52,403 bases of DNA from JBOIBN01 sp050739575 (GCA_050739575.1 JBOIBN010000007.1:1-52403); one strand, 5' to 3'; counted from the stretch's first letter, positions 43,084 to 51,248 are shown. The notes: generated by a model not told the origin, from the letters alone. Numbers and translations are program-made.

Positions 43084-44228
43084 CCTTCCCCAAAAACCGC
43101 CTTCCGTAAGTCGTACAGAAAGCAGCGCCATGAATCCTGCCGCAAGTAAACATCGTTTCGTGCACAGTTAAACAGCAGGTTCGACCATGAATGTTTCGGG
43201 TCGAGCCTGACCGGGCGCCTACCGCCGGACAAGCTGGCCGCGATTCCGCCCAGCCAGGCGTAATGGCGTGGCTTCTTCGGTTTACGGCGACGCGCTAGGA
43301 AATGGCTTGGGTCATCGTGGATTGCATCGCCGATGAACGCCTCCAGAATCGGGATGCCGTTATCCACGCAAAGTTGAACCGGCCCCCAAATTCTCGGATT
43401 CATTTCGATGAAAATCATGTCCTCCGCCCTCTGAATGAATTCGATCATGCCAAGTCCGTGGAATCCCTGCTGTCGCAGCAGATGTACGACACGTTGAGCG
43501 AGTTCCGTTTCCTGCAGGGCCGCCGAAACAGCCATTAGTATAGATTTGCCGCCGGGTTGTTGCAGGAGATTCAGTTGGGAGTACAGAACCGCATGGTCCG
43601 ACGACGGCGACAAGTAGAACAAGAGATAGAGACTGCGGCCTCGAACGCGCTCCTGGAAAAAAAATTCCGCCTCATCAAACTTTGCCTTGAATTCCGCTAA
43701 ATCACCAATCGAGTTAAGAAACTGGGGATAAAGCAACAAGCTGTCTTTTGCGACATTTCTCCTGGGCTTTGCTATCAGGGGATATTGGGCGTCGATCGGT
43801 AACTGGTAATTGCGCGGTACGGAGAAGCCATTCAGGGAAAACAATTCAGCTGCACTCTCCTTGTTCGTGAGCTCGAAATAGGTCGCCGGGTTCACCAACG
43901 GAATCCGGCAACCCAAGGCTTCAATGTCGGATCGGTTCTGAACGAGGAACGTGTTTAGATACTCCGACGACGGCAGGACGACGAGTTCTTTATCGCAGGC
44001 TATGCGCCTTACCTCCTGAACGTATAGCGCGAAATTATCCATATCGAGCGTGCTGCTGCTACGTGCATGCACGACGTGTGGGCGATATTTTGTTCTGAAG
44101 ATGCGGTCTTGATTGGTCCATGCGACGATGTATGGCTCTTGACCGCACCGTTCAAGCGCTCGCAGAAACGCAAGTACCGCCCGGTCATTGCTGCCACTGA
44201 AAATCAGGAATGATCGTGGCAACGTCAC
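43080..44228 (-). CDS. ATP-grasp domain protein
   Basis: A 382-residue carboxylate-amine ligase-like protein. The N-terminal Rossmann-like part begins FLIFSGSNDRAVLAFLRALE; the nucleotide-binding lysine is in YPLIAKPRRNVA, and the Mg ligands are in FHGLGMIEFI and MIFIEMNPRIWGPVQ. ATP-grasp proteins of this kind occur in capsule and O-antigen clusters, where they may attach amino acids to sugars. Its start lies 18 bases after the DegT gene, so the two are co-transcribed. The substrate is unknown. Confidence 0.78.
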   Translation of the reverse strand: MTLPRSFLIFSGSNDRAVLAFLRALERCGQEPYIVAWTNQDRIFRTKYRPHVVHARSSSTLDMDNFALYVQEVRRIACDKELVVLPSSEYLNTFLVQNRSDIEALGCRIPLVNPATYFELTNKESAAELFSLNGFSVPRNYQLPIDAQYPLIAKPRRNVAKDSLLLYPQFLNSIGDLAEFKAKFDEAEFFFQERVRGRSLYLLFYLSPSSDHAVLYSQLNLLQQPGGKSILMAVSAALQETELAQRVVHLLRQQGFHGLGMIEFIQRAEDMIFIEMNPRIWGPVQLCVDNGIPILEAFIGDAIHDDPSHFLARRRKPKKPRHYAWLGGIAASLSGGRRPVRLDPKHSWSNLLFNCARNDVYLRQDSWRCFLYDLRKAVFGEG

Positions 44229-44246
44229 CGCATTTGTCCGCTGACG

Positions 44247-45464
44247 TTATGCGCAGAGGACACGAAGCAGTGCGCTGATAATTGATATCTCGTCGTAGCC
44301 TACACTTGACCCAGTCGGCAGGACGATAACTCGGTCGGCTACCTTCTTTGTGTTGGGCAGCAGCATGCCCGCGTGCGGGTAAAGGTCGCGATAAGGTTTC
44401 ATACCGTGGCATCCCGGCCAGAAGTACTTGCGCGCCAGAATGTTTTCGGCCTGAAGCGCGGCCACTATACAGTCGCGGTCCACGCCAGAATCAGGCTGTG
44501 CCTCTACAACCACATACTGATAGTTCGGATTGGTCTTTGGATCATAGGCAAGCAGTCGAATGTTATTGATGCCACTCAGCGCCTCGGCGTAGGCTCTGTA
44601 GTTCCGGAGATTGGTCTCGATGAATTGCGGCAAAGCGTCCAGATTAACCAAGCCCATTGCGGCGTTGATCTCCGGCATCTTGCCATTCGTTCCAGGATGG
44701 ATAACATTGTCATAGCCTGAGAATCCGAAGTTACGCATCAGGCGCATGGCTTCGGCAAGTTCGTCGTCGTTGGTGACGACGGCGCCGCCTTCGAAGGTGT
44801 TGAACACCTTGGTGGCGTGGAAGCTCAACACTTCGCAAGCCCCAAAGTTGCCGATGCTGCGCCCGTGGTAGTTGCACCCGAACGCATGGGCCGCATCGAA
44901 CATGAGCTTTAATCCGTGCTCGTTGGCAATGGATTGCAATTCATCCGCCGGCGCAGGACGTCCCCATAGATGCACGCCGATGATGCCGGTCGTGCGTGGC
45001 GTAATCATGCGGCGCACCGCTTCTGGATAGAGGTTGTGCGTGGCCGGATCGATGTCCGCAAAAACCGGCGTGATGTCCTGCCAGTACAACGCATGTGCGG
45101 TAGCAACAAACGTCCACGACGGCACGATCACTTCGCCTTCCAGTCCCAGAGCGCGAATGGCGATTTCCAGCGCGATAGTGCCGTTGCACATGGCTACGCA
45201 ATGCTTGACGCCCAAATGCGCTGCGATGCGGCGCTCGAACTCCTGTACGACGGGGCCGTTGTTGGTCAGCCAGCGATTGTCGAGGATCTCGTTGACGCGC
45301 CGCAGAAAAGCTTCACGGTCGCCGATGTTGGGACGCCCGACGTGCAGCGGCTCGTCGAAGGCCGGCGGCGCACCGTTGATTGCAAGATCGGTCTTGCCAC
45401 GGATAATTTTCCGCGGGGCGGAACTGCCTTGGGGATTGGTCACGGCTTTTTGCATGGTTGCCAA
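44247..45464 (-). CDS. DegT/DnrJ/EryC1-family sugar aminotransferase
   Basis: A 405-residue PLP enzyme. GVKHCVAMCNGTIALEIAIR binds the cofactor phosphate, LMFDAAHAFGC has the ring-contacting Asp, and the Schiff-base lysine is in LSFHATKVFNTFEGGAVVTN. NDP-4-amino-dideoxy sugars are the usual products of this family (VioA- or WecE-like). It heads the leftward operon of seven genes, which provides an amino sugar, methylations, glycosyl and polyol-phosphate transfer. The ATG at 45464 or 45455 starts it. Confidence 0.88.
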   Translation of the reverse strand: MATMQKAVTNPQGSSAPRKIIRGKTDLAINGAPPAFDEPLHVGRPNIGDREAFLRRVNEILDNRWLTNNGPVVQEFERRIAAHLGVKHCVAMCNGTIALEIAIRALGLEGEVIVPSWTFVATAHALYWQDITPVFADIDPATHNLYPEAVRRMITPRTTGIIGVHLWGRPAPADELQSIANEHGLKLMFDAAHAFGCNYHGRSIGNFGACEVLSFHATKVFNTFEGGAVVTNDDELAEAMRLMRNFGFSGYDNVIHPGTNGKMPEINAAMGLVNLDALPQFIETNLRNYRAYAEALSGINNIRLLAYDPKTNPNYQYVVVEAQPDSGVDRDCIVAALQAENILARKYFWPGCHGMKPYRDLYPHAGMLLPNTKKVADRVIVLPTGSSVGYDEISIISALLRVLCA

Positions 45465-45484
45465 ATCTCGGCGCTAAGCGCGCC

Positions 45485-45503
45485 CGAATCTGAGCGGATT
45501 ATC
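45485..45503. repeat. Direct repeat, left copy
   Basis: CGAATCTGAGCGGATTATC; 18 of 19 bases recur in the same orientation at 46405-46423. The two copies bracket the AbrB/PIN module. Confidence 0.7.
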
Positions 45504-45565
45504 GTGGAGAGGTTGCGCGCTAGTTCCGTAGTGCCGATAGAGCCATGTTCAAAAGTGCCAGTCAC
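45485..45565 (-). pseudogene. Truncated Phd-type antitoxin remnant
   Basis: Read leftward, this stretch encodes GTFEHGSIGTTELARNLSTI and then diverges into IRSDSGALS. It resembles the N-terminus of the intact antitoxin at 47594-47878 (HDTISTTQLARNLSAAID); GTTELARNLS against STTQLARNLS is the core. No toxin or antitoxin tail follows. It looks like a leftover from a former toxin-antitoxin module, cut off at the direct repeat. Confidence 0.5.
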
Positions 45566-45957
45566 CGGATCAAACTCATGCCGGCATGCCTGGCGGCTCC
45601 CTGATCGAACGTCATTGTGCGCTCGCAACCTGCCGATGCGCCGCAACGTTCGATCAGGCAGTCGGCAAAATCCGCCTTGAAATCGCGATAGATGCAAGCG
45701 GCCCGCCAAACGATTTCCGCTCTCTCCACCAGCAGTTCACGCGTGCGTAGCAGCGCCTCCAACGCGACGGCAAGTTGCGCCCGACCGAGGCCATAGCATG
45801 CACTGAGAACCCAAACCAGTTCCACCACCGACACCAGTGCGACGAAGCCCGGCGCTTGTGCCGTGAACGAATCTATCAAAGTCGTCGCCTTGGAAGACTG
45901 CCCGGCATCGTCCTGCATGATATAACGCACGAGCACATTGGTATCGAGACCGATCAT
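45562..45957 (-). CDS. PIN-domain toxin paired with an AbrB-type antitoxin
   Basis: A 131-residue PIN ribonuclease. MIGLDTNVLVRYIMQDD has the first Asp, SVVELVWVLSACYGL the Glu, DFKADFADCLIERCG the third acidic position and MTFDQGAARHAGM the last. Overlaps its antitoxin by four bases. The catalytic set is complete. Confidence 0.88.
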   Translation of the reverse strand: MIGLDTNVLVRYIMQDDAGQSSKATTLIDSFTAQAPGFVALVSVVELVWVLSACYGLGRAQLAVALEALLRTRELLVERAEIVWRAACIYRDFKADFADCLIERCGASAGCERTMTFDQGAARHAGMSLIR

Positions 45958-46199
45958 CGCGCGGCCGCGCCCGCGGTGGCGATTGCGGCGTTCATCTGCT
46001 TAATCGAGACTGGCTTGGCGGGTTTACCGAACATGCCCTTGAGTGCGGATACCGGGCGAGTGGCAGCCACGAACTCGTAGCGGCCCGGTTCGATCTCGAC
46101 AAATTCTACCCGGTCGCCCGTGCCGACGTGCAGGGCTTCGCGCACGGCGGCGGGTATGGTGATCTGACCTTTGCTGGTAACGCTGGCGGTTGTCATCAT
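45954..46199 (-). CDS. AbrB/SpoVT-type antitoxin
   Basis: An 81-residue antitoxin with a swapped-hairpin AbrB domain in its first half (ASVTSKGQITIPAAVREALH, then GTGDRVEFVEIEPGRYEFVA). The tail (SALKGMFGKPAKPVSIKQMN) contacts the PIN toxin. Tandem ATGs at 46199 and 46196. A perfect 26-bp palindrome lies just upstream. Confidence 0.88.
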   Translation of the reverse strand: MMTTASVTSKGQITIPAAVREALHVGTGDRVEFVEIEPGRYEFVAATRPVSALKGMFGKPAKPVSIKQMNAAIATAGAAAR

Positions 46200-46209
46200 G
46201 TTCCTCCGT

Positions 46210-46235
46210 AATTCCTTACATTAATGTAAGGAATT
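46210..46235. promoter_or_regulatory. Perfect 26-bp palindrome, operator of the AbrB/PIN module
   Basis: The left half is AATTCCTTACATT; the right half is its exact reverse complement with no spacer. It begins 11 bases before the antitoxin start, where autoregulation by the AbrB-type protein would act. Confidence 0.82.
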
Positions 46236-46255
46236 ATGCCACTAGAGACGATATG

Positions 46256-46390
46256 ATCGCAAGAACGATCACAACGGGGGCGTCGCTCCTACAAAAATCC
46301 CCTCTCCTTCGAGGGCGGGTTGGGGTGAGGGGAAAGGGATTTTTATTTATAACCGCCTAAAGGCGGGGGATACAGATCCCCCTATCGGGG
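46256..46390. repeat. Degenerate REP, CCTCTCC box and small palindromes
   Basis: A decayed inverted REP ending CGCTCCTAC (to 46290) is followed by a CCCCTCTCC...GGGCGGGTTGGGGTGAGGGG box. Then come CCGCCTAAAGGCGG (46353-46366) and a CCCC/GGGG palindrome near 46380. No gene is seen in this 280-bp gap. Confidence 0.6.
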
Positions 46391-46404
46391 ACTCTACCCG
46401 CGTG

Positions 46405-46423
46405 CGAATTTGAGCGGATTATC
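46405..46423. repeat. Direct repeat, right copy
   Basis: CGAATTTGAGCGGATTATC, one base different from 45485-45503. Confidence 0.7.
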
Positions 46424-46477
46424 ACAGGTCACGCCGCCACTTGTTCAAAGGAGAAATGGGGAATATCCGCCGCTCGT

Positions 46478-46792
46478 TTATGCCGCCATCCTGCTAAGCA
46501 CCTTCACTTTCGGGCGCCCCTTGCGCCGCACCTGCCAAAGATCGTACTGGGTCTGGAGGTTCACCCAGATCTCGGGCTCTGTCGTTAAGGCTACGGCGAG
46601 CCGCATTGCCATTTCCGCGGTAACCGGGGCACGCCGATTGACGATCGCGGACACGTGCTTGCGCGAGACGCCGAGCGCCTCGGCGGCCTGCGTGAGGTTA
46701 ACTCCGAGAGGCTCCAGGTAAAGCTCTCGCAGAATCTCACCAGGGTGCGCGGGACGGTGCATGCTCATTGCCTTGTCAGTGATAGTCGCCAT
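46478..46792 (-). CDS. higA: HigA-type antitoxin
   Basis: A 104-residue XRE-type antitoxin. HRPAHPGEILRELYLEPLGV, LTQAAEALGVSRKHVSAIVN and AMRLAVALTTEPEIWVNLQT are the HigA signatures. It follows the toxin, the usual higBA order. The ATG at 46792 overlaps the end of the toxin frame; an ATG at 46768 just past the toxin stop is an alternative. The antitoxin appears intact although its toxin is frameshifted. Confidence 0.88.
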   Translation of the reverse strand: MATITDKAMSMHRPAHPGEILRELYLEPLGVNLTQAAEALGVSRKHVSAIVNRRAPVTAEMAMRLAVALTTEPEIWVNLQTQYDLWQVRRKGRPKVKVLSRMAA

Positions 46793-47053
46793 AGTCCACC
46801 TCCTCCGCATGACCTTCCTCGAAGCGGAAAATCACGCGAAAGTCTCATCCACATTCACCGCCCAAAAGCCCGCGTAGCGACCCTTGAGTGGGTGCAGTCG
46901 CAGTCCCGGGGCGTCCATTTGCCGCACGTTCGTAGCCACATTCAGCATCGATAGGACTAAACGTAGCCGCTTGTCGTGTTTCGCCTGGACCTTCCGCGTG
47001 CTTCCCGTCCTGAAGAATAGTTCCAGGCCTTTGTGGCGGAAGGTCTTGATCAT
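46776..47053 (-). pseudogene. higB: HigB-type toxin, frameshifted
   Basis: The frame opens MIKTFRHKGLELFFRTGSTR and reaches LRLHPLKGRYAGFWAVNVDE, matching RelE-like HigB toxins, but stops after TFA (46832). The expected remainder, RVIFRFEEGHAEEVDYGDYH, is present in another frame and ends at 46776. One base is missing near 46840, where homologues have an NWR. The last 20 or so residues hold catalytic positions in this family, so the toxin is probably dead unless the shift is a sequencing error or is bypassed. Confidence 0.85.
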
Positions 47054-47054
47054 C

Positions 47055-47081
47055 TAACCGGCAATGTAACCTAATCGGTTA
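47055..47081. promoter_or_regulatory. Operator-like half-sites of higBA
   Basis: TAACC occurs at 47055-47059 and 47067-47071 and its inverse GGTTA at 47077-47081, directly before the higB start. This arrangement suits binding by a HigA dimer. Confidence 0.5.
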
Positions 47082-47110
47082 TACCCTGTCAATACTTCGG
47101 GAAGCGGATG

Positions 47111-47137
47111 GATCGCGGCGGGGACCGCCGCTCCTAC
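47111..47137. repeat. Single inverted REP unit
   Basis: GATCGCGGCGGGGACCGCCG followed by CTCCTAC; a lone unit in the 140-bp gap between higB and the next PIN gene. Confidence 0.85.
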
Positions 47138-47192
47138 ACACTGAATACCGGCGCACGCCAGTATGACGGAAATGGCGTAAATCAGGGGTTGC

Positions 47193-47606
47193 TTAGATAG
47201 ACGGACATTCGACCACCAGGCCGGGCACTTTCTTGAAATCGTCGCGGTTGCTCGTCAACACGGCGAATCCATGCGCCAACGCGGTAGCGGCAATCTGCAG
47301 ATCGTGTACATTGCTCGAAGGCTTGTTGCGCGGGCGCAGGAAGCGAGCATATATCTCTGCGTAAGCACGAGCCACCGCCTCCGTAAAATCAAGCACAGGC
47401 ATACGCGCTATTACGGCTTCCACGAAGGCGGCCCGCCGCATCCGCAGCGCCGGAGTTTTCGCGAGATACACACCGGCAAGCAGTTCCGATACGCTGATGG
47501 CGGCAATATAGGCGCTGCCGTAATGCTCATAGTCGGCGAGGCTCGCCAGGCTGAAGCTTTGCTGCTCGGCGGCGATAAACACGTTGGTGTCTATCACGAG
47601 TCCCAT
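47193..47606 (-). CDS. PIN-domain toxin (VapC/FitB-like)
   Basis: A 137-residue PIN ribonuclease. MGLVIDTNVFIAAE has the first Asp, AAISVSELLAGVYLAKTP the Glu, NVHDLQIAATALAHGFAVLT the third acidic residue and SNRDDFKKVPGL the last. Its start overlaps the antitoxin gene by 13 bases. Complete. Confidence 0.9.
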   Translation of the reverse strand: MGLVIDTNVFIAAEQQSFSLASLADYEHYGSAYIAAISVSELLAGVYLAKTPALRMRRAAFVEAVIARMPVLDFTEAVARAYAEIYARFLRPRNKPSSNVHDLQIAATALAHGFAVLTSNRDDFKKVPGLVVECPSI

Positions 47607-47878
47607 GGATTTCCAGGCATTGGGGCTTGACGGCGAATGCGCGCAAGATCGCCGGCCATACCGGCCGCGTCCTTGCCGAGTTTCGGCAGACTCTCCAACA
47701 ACTGAGCCAACTTCGCGACCGGATACCCGGCCTGCGGCGGCGGATTCAATTCGGCAACGACACGCTTGCCCTTGGTGATGGCGAGGGTTCGCCGATGGAT
47801 GCGCACCCGGTCAATCGCAGCCGACAGGTTGCGCGCCAATTGCGTGGTGCTGATGGTGTCGTGAACTTCGCCGGGCAT
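47594..47878 (-). CDS. Phd-like antitoxin
   Basis: A 94-residue protein. DTISTTQLARNLSAAIDRVR with LAITKGKRVVAELNPPP resembles the Phd/YefM fold; the tail (LLESLPKLGKDAAGMAGDLA) would bind the PIN toxin downstream. A TATAAT -10 box lies 28 bases upstream. Confidence 0.8.
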   Translation of the reverse strand: MPGEVHDTISTTQLARNLSAAIDRVRIHRRTLAITKGKRVVAELNPPPQAGYPVAKLAQLLESLPKLGKDAAGMAGDLARIRRQAPMPGNPWDS

Positions 47879-47905
47879 GATGGGTTGCCGCCAGTTACGG
47901 CACTC

Positions 47906-47911
47906 ATTATA
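47906..47911 (-). promoter_or_regulatory. -10 box of the Phd/PIN module
   Basis: TATAAT read on the minus strand, in an AT-rich stretch with repeated ATAC/GTAT motifs (47910-47935) that may form the operator. No good -35 box is visible. Confidence 0.55.
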
Positions 47912-47959
47912 CGCAAAGTATGTTTTTTATGTATAAAAGTATTGGCTTGAACTTTCGCG

Positions 47960-49261
47960 CTAGATGCCCCACGCACTGGTGCGCAGGTCGAGGCGGTGGC
48001 GCACCCAGTACCAGAGCAGGGCATTGAACAAAACCATACTGATGCCGGTGGCGATGGCTGCACCGGCGACGCCGTAGAAGGGAATCAGTGCCGCGTTGAG
48101 TGCGATGTTCAGGACTACGCTCAGACCGACGCCGAGCGCGGTGAGCTTTTCGTGTCCGGTCATGTTGAGCACCGTGCCCTTGGGTCCGCTCGACAGGGCT
48201 ATCAGTTGGGCCGCGGAAAGAATCTGCAGGGCGGCCGCGCCTTCGGTGTAGGCCGCTCCGTAAAGATAATGCAGCAACGGATGAGCGGCGATGATGAAGA
48301 GCAGCGCTATCGGCGCCGTGAAAATGAATATGCGCAGGGTGGCGGCGCTCAGGAGCTGCTGCAGAAGGGCGTGCTCGCCGTCATGGTAAAGACGTGCGAT
48401 GCGCGGAGCGAGAACCATGACGGCGGCCGTCATGAAGAAGCCGACGAGTTCGGCGGCGCGGGAAGCGATCGAATAGATGCCCGCGTCGTGAGCACCCTTG
48501 ATGGTGCCGAGCAGGATGAGATCAACGCGATTGTTGACGAGGTAGAGCATGCCGAGCCACATGAAGGGAAGCGCGGCACGCACTCGCGCGGGCGGGTATT
48601 TTTCATTGTCGGTGCTCCGCGTTACCCACCGCAACTGAAACTCGTTGACGACGAGCGGAATCAGGGCCGAGCCGGTCATGGCCGCCACCAGTTGGATCGG
48701 ATAAAGCCTGCCTTGCCACACCCATAATGCGGCGAGGGCGGCGAGCATGATCGCCGGTCCGAGGATCAGAAACGGCCACTGCCCGCGCACGACCCGGCCG
48801 TGCGACTGCAAGAGCGCGCGGCGCACGGAACTCAGGTTGTTGAGAAGCGGCAGCGGCGCGGCAATGACAAAGAGCCAGCGTGCCTCGGCCGCCTGGGGCA
48901 GGAACACGGCGCAGGCGAGAAGTATGCCCGCCGCAACACCGCTTGCAAGCACCCGCACATCCGCCCAGTGGCACAGCCAACGCAGGCTTTTGGCCGCCTT
49001 TGCGCCCTCGCGGATGAGATAGCTGGGGAAGCCCAGACCGGCCGGGATACTAAGTAACGCAGCCCAGGCGATGACGTAGGCGTAGAGTCCGTAGCCGTGC
49101 GGCTCGAGCGCGCGCGCATAAATCAGGCTCGCGCCGAAGGCGAGAAGGGTTGCGCCGAGTTTGAGCCCCGCCGTAACACCGGCCGAGCGCATCAACTTGC
49201 CGCGCTGGGTGCCGGCACTCAAATCGGCTGCCAGAGTTTCGCGTAGGCCGCGCAGGTGCAC
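47960..49261 (-). CDS. Wzx-like polysaccharide flippase (MOP superfamily)
   Basis: A 433-residue membrane protein with about twelve to fourteen hydrophobic segments. The N-terminal SAGVTAGLKLGATLLAFGAS then IYARALEPHGYGLYAYVIAW is typical of polysaccharide exporters of the MOP family, and NNRVDLILLGTIKGAHDAGI is the conserved middle block. It likely flips a lipid-linked oligosaccharide across the inner membrane. It stands at the far end of the island, next to pilB and reading away from it. GTG at 49261 or ATG at 49192 could start it. Confidence 0.85.
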   Translation of the reverse strand: MHLRGLRETLAADLSAGTQRGKLMRSAGVTAGLKLGATLLAFGASLIYARALEPHGYGLYAYVIAWAALLSIPAGLGFPSYLIREGAKAAKSLRWLCHWADVRVLASGVAAGILLACAVFLPQAAEARWLFVIAAPLPLLNNLSSVRRALLQSHGRVVRGQWPFLILGPAIMLAALAALWVWQGRLYPIQLVAAMTGSALIPLVVNEFQLRWVTRSTDNEKYPPARVRAALPFMWLGMLYLVNNRVDLILLGTIKGAHDAGIYSIASRAAELVGFFMTAAVMVLAPRIARLYHDGEHALLQQLLSAATLRIFIFTAPIALLFIIAAHPLLHYLYGAAYTEGAAALQILSAAQLIALSSGPKGTVLNMTGHEKLTALGVGLSVVLNIALNAALIPFYGVAGAAIATGISMVLFNALLWYWVRHRLDLRTSAWGI

Positions 49262-49481
49262 CGGTTAGGAAAGGCCGCACGAAGTGGAGGCATCTTAGCC
49301 GGTTTCGCCCGCCGTTCGTAGCATGCGCGAGCGTGCCCGGAAGACTGCCTTGTGTGCTCCGAGCAGAGGACTACATGCGCCGGAGGATAACCGCCGCCGG
49401 CGCCGAATCGGCGTTTGCCCTGCAAAACCCGGCGTTATGGTCTAAAGTGGCGTCCGGGAAGAGCCAGTAAGCTGTAAACCT

Positions 49482-51224
49482 ATGGCCGTAGCCATCGAGA
49501 AAATACCGCTTTCCGGACTGGCACGCTATCTCGTCGCCGGCGGAATACTCGGTGAAAATCAAGCCGAGTCTGCCCAGGCCGAGGCCTATCGCAGGGATCT
49601 CCCGTTCATCAGCTACCTGATCCATGAGGAAATGATCGGGCCGCAGGCGCTCGCGCGTGGACTGGCCGAGAAGTTCGGGGCGGCGCTGATTGACCTCGAT
49701 GCGGTGAACATCGATATCGAACTCGCGCAGCTGGTGGGCGAGCGAATTATCCGCACGCATCGGATTCTGCCGTTCTTTCACCGCGGCCAGCACCTTTATG
49801 TCGCGGTTTCGGATCCGACCCGCCCGCAGGGCCTGGACGAAATCCGCTTCACCACCGGCTTCATGGTCGAACCGATCGTGTGCGAGGAAGACAAGCTCGA
49901 ACGTCACATCACGCAGGCACTCGAAAAGCTCGACACCAGTCTTAGCGGACTGGAAGAAGCCGCGGAACTCGAAGATGTACGCGGCGGCGAGCTTGCAATC
50001 GAGAGCGAGAGCGGCGGCGAATCCGACCCGACGCTGGACGGTACGACGGTTGGAAACGACGACGCACCCATCGTGCGCTTCGTTCACAAGCTCATGCTGC
50101 TCGCCATCCAGCGCGGCGCCTCCGATATCCACTTCGAGCCCTATGAACAGTTTTTCCGCGTGCGCATGCGCGTGGACGGGATACTGCACGAGATAACCCG
50201 GCCGTCGGCGGCGCTGGGGCCGCGGCTCGCCGCCCGGCTCAAGGTGATCGCGGGTCTCGACATCGCCGAACGGCGCCTGCCGCAGGACGGACGCATCAAG
50301 CTCAAGTATTCGCAAAACCGGGCGATGGACTTTCGCGTCAGCAGCATTCCCGCCGCCTGGGGAGAGAAGGTCGTATTGCGCCTTCTCGATCCGTCCAGCG
50401 CCGATCACGGCGTGGATGCCCTCGGCTTCGAAAACTTTCAGCGCGAGATGTTTCTTAAAGCGCTCAAGCGGTCGCATGGGATGATCCTCGTGACCGGACC
50501 CACCGGCAGCGGCAAGACGCTGACGCTATACACCGCGGTACAGACGTTGAACAAAGAAGACATCAACATCTGCACCGCCGAGGATCCAATCGAAATCCGC
50601 CTCACCGGCATCAACCAGGTGCAGGTGCGCCCGCGCATAAACCTGAACTTTGCGAACGCCCTGCGCGCGTTCCTGCGCCAGGATCCCGATGTGATCCTGG
50701 TCGGCGAGATTCGCGATCTGGAAACGGCCGAGATCGCGATCAAGGCCGCCCAGACCGGTCACTTGGTGCTCTCCACCGTGCACACCAACAACGCGCCGAA
50801 GACGCTGACCCGTCTGCGCGATATCGGTCTGCCGCCCTACTCGATCGCCTCGAGCGTGCATTTGATCATCGCCCAGCGGCTGCTGCGCATCCTGTGTCAG
50901 ACCTGCCGCAAGCCGCTCGACATCCCGCCCGAGACGCTCGCGGCCGAAGGCTTCAGCGAAGAGGAAATCCGCGCCGGAGTGCAGGTTTACGGCGCTGTCG
51001 GCTGCCACCAGTGCACCGGCGGTTACCGCGGCCGCACCGGCGTTTTCGAGATGATGCCGGTCACCGAAGAAATGGGTTACGCCATGATGAGCGGCGGCAA
51101 CGATGCCGACATCGCCCGCCTGGCGAATAAGGACGGAATGTGGAGCCTGCGCCGCTCGGGGCTCGCCAAGGTGAAGGCCGGCATCACGACGCTCGACGAA
51201 GTGTATCGCGTGACCATCGAGTGA
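49482..51224 (+). CDS. pilB: Type IV pilus extension ATPase PilB
   Basis: A 580-residue hexameric ATPase that powers pilus assembly. The N-terminal MshEN-type domain (about 1-160) precedes the N2 domain (GASDIHFEPYEQFFRVRMRV). The core has Walker A GPTGSGKTLTLYTAV, the Asp box CTAEDPIEIRL, Walker B VILVGEIRDLETAEIA and the His box TGHLVLSTVHTNN. A tetracysteine zinc site (CQTC, then CHQC) follows. The 220-bp gap upstream shows no gene and no certain promoter. In relatives pilA lies beside pilB; here 26 kb separates them. Confidence 0.97.
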   Translation: MAVAIEKIPLSGLARYLVAGGILGENQAESAQAEAYRRDLPFISYLIHEEMIGPQALARGLAEKFGAALIDLDAVNIDIELAQLVGERIIRTHRILPFFHRGQHLYVAVSDPTRPQGLDEIRFTTGFMVEPIVCEEDKLERHITQALEKLDTSLSGLEEAAELEDVRGGELAIESESGGESDPTLDGTTVGNDDAPIVRFVHKLMLLAIQRGASDIHFEPYEQFFRVRMRVDGILHEITRPSAALGPRLAARLKVIAGLDIAERRLPQDGRIKLKYSQNRAMDFRVSSIPAAWGEKVVLRLLDPSSADHGVDALGFENFQREMFLKALKRSHGMILVTGPTGSGKTLTLYTAVQTLNKEDINICTAEDPIEIRLTGINQVQVRPRINLNFANALRAFLRQDPDVILVGEIRDLETAEIAIKAAQTGHLVLSTVHTNNAPKTLTRLRDIGLPPYSIASSVHLIIAQRLLRILCQTCRKPLDIPPETLAAEGFSEEEIRAGVQVYGAVGCHQCTGGYRGRTGVFEMMPVTEEMGYAMMSGGNDADIARLANKDGMWSLRRSGLAKVKAGITTLDEVYRVTIE

Positions 51225-51248
51225 GAGTAATGAGAGTAAACTGAGCTC

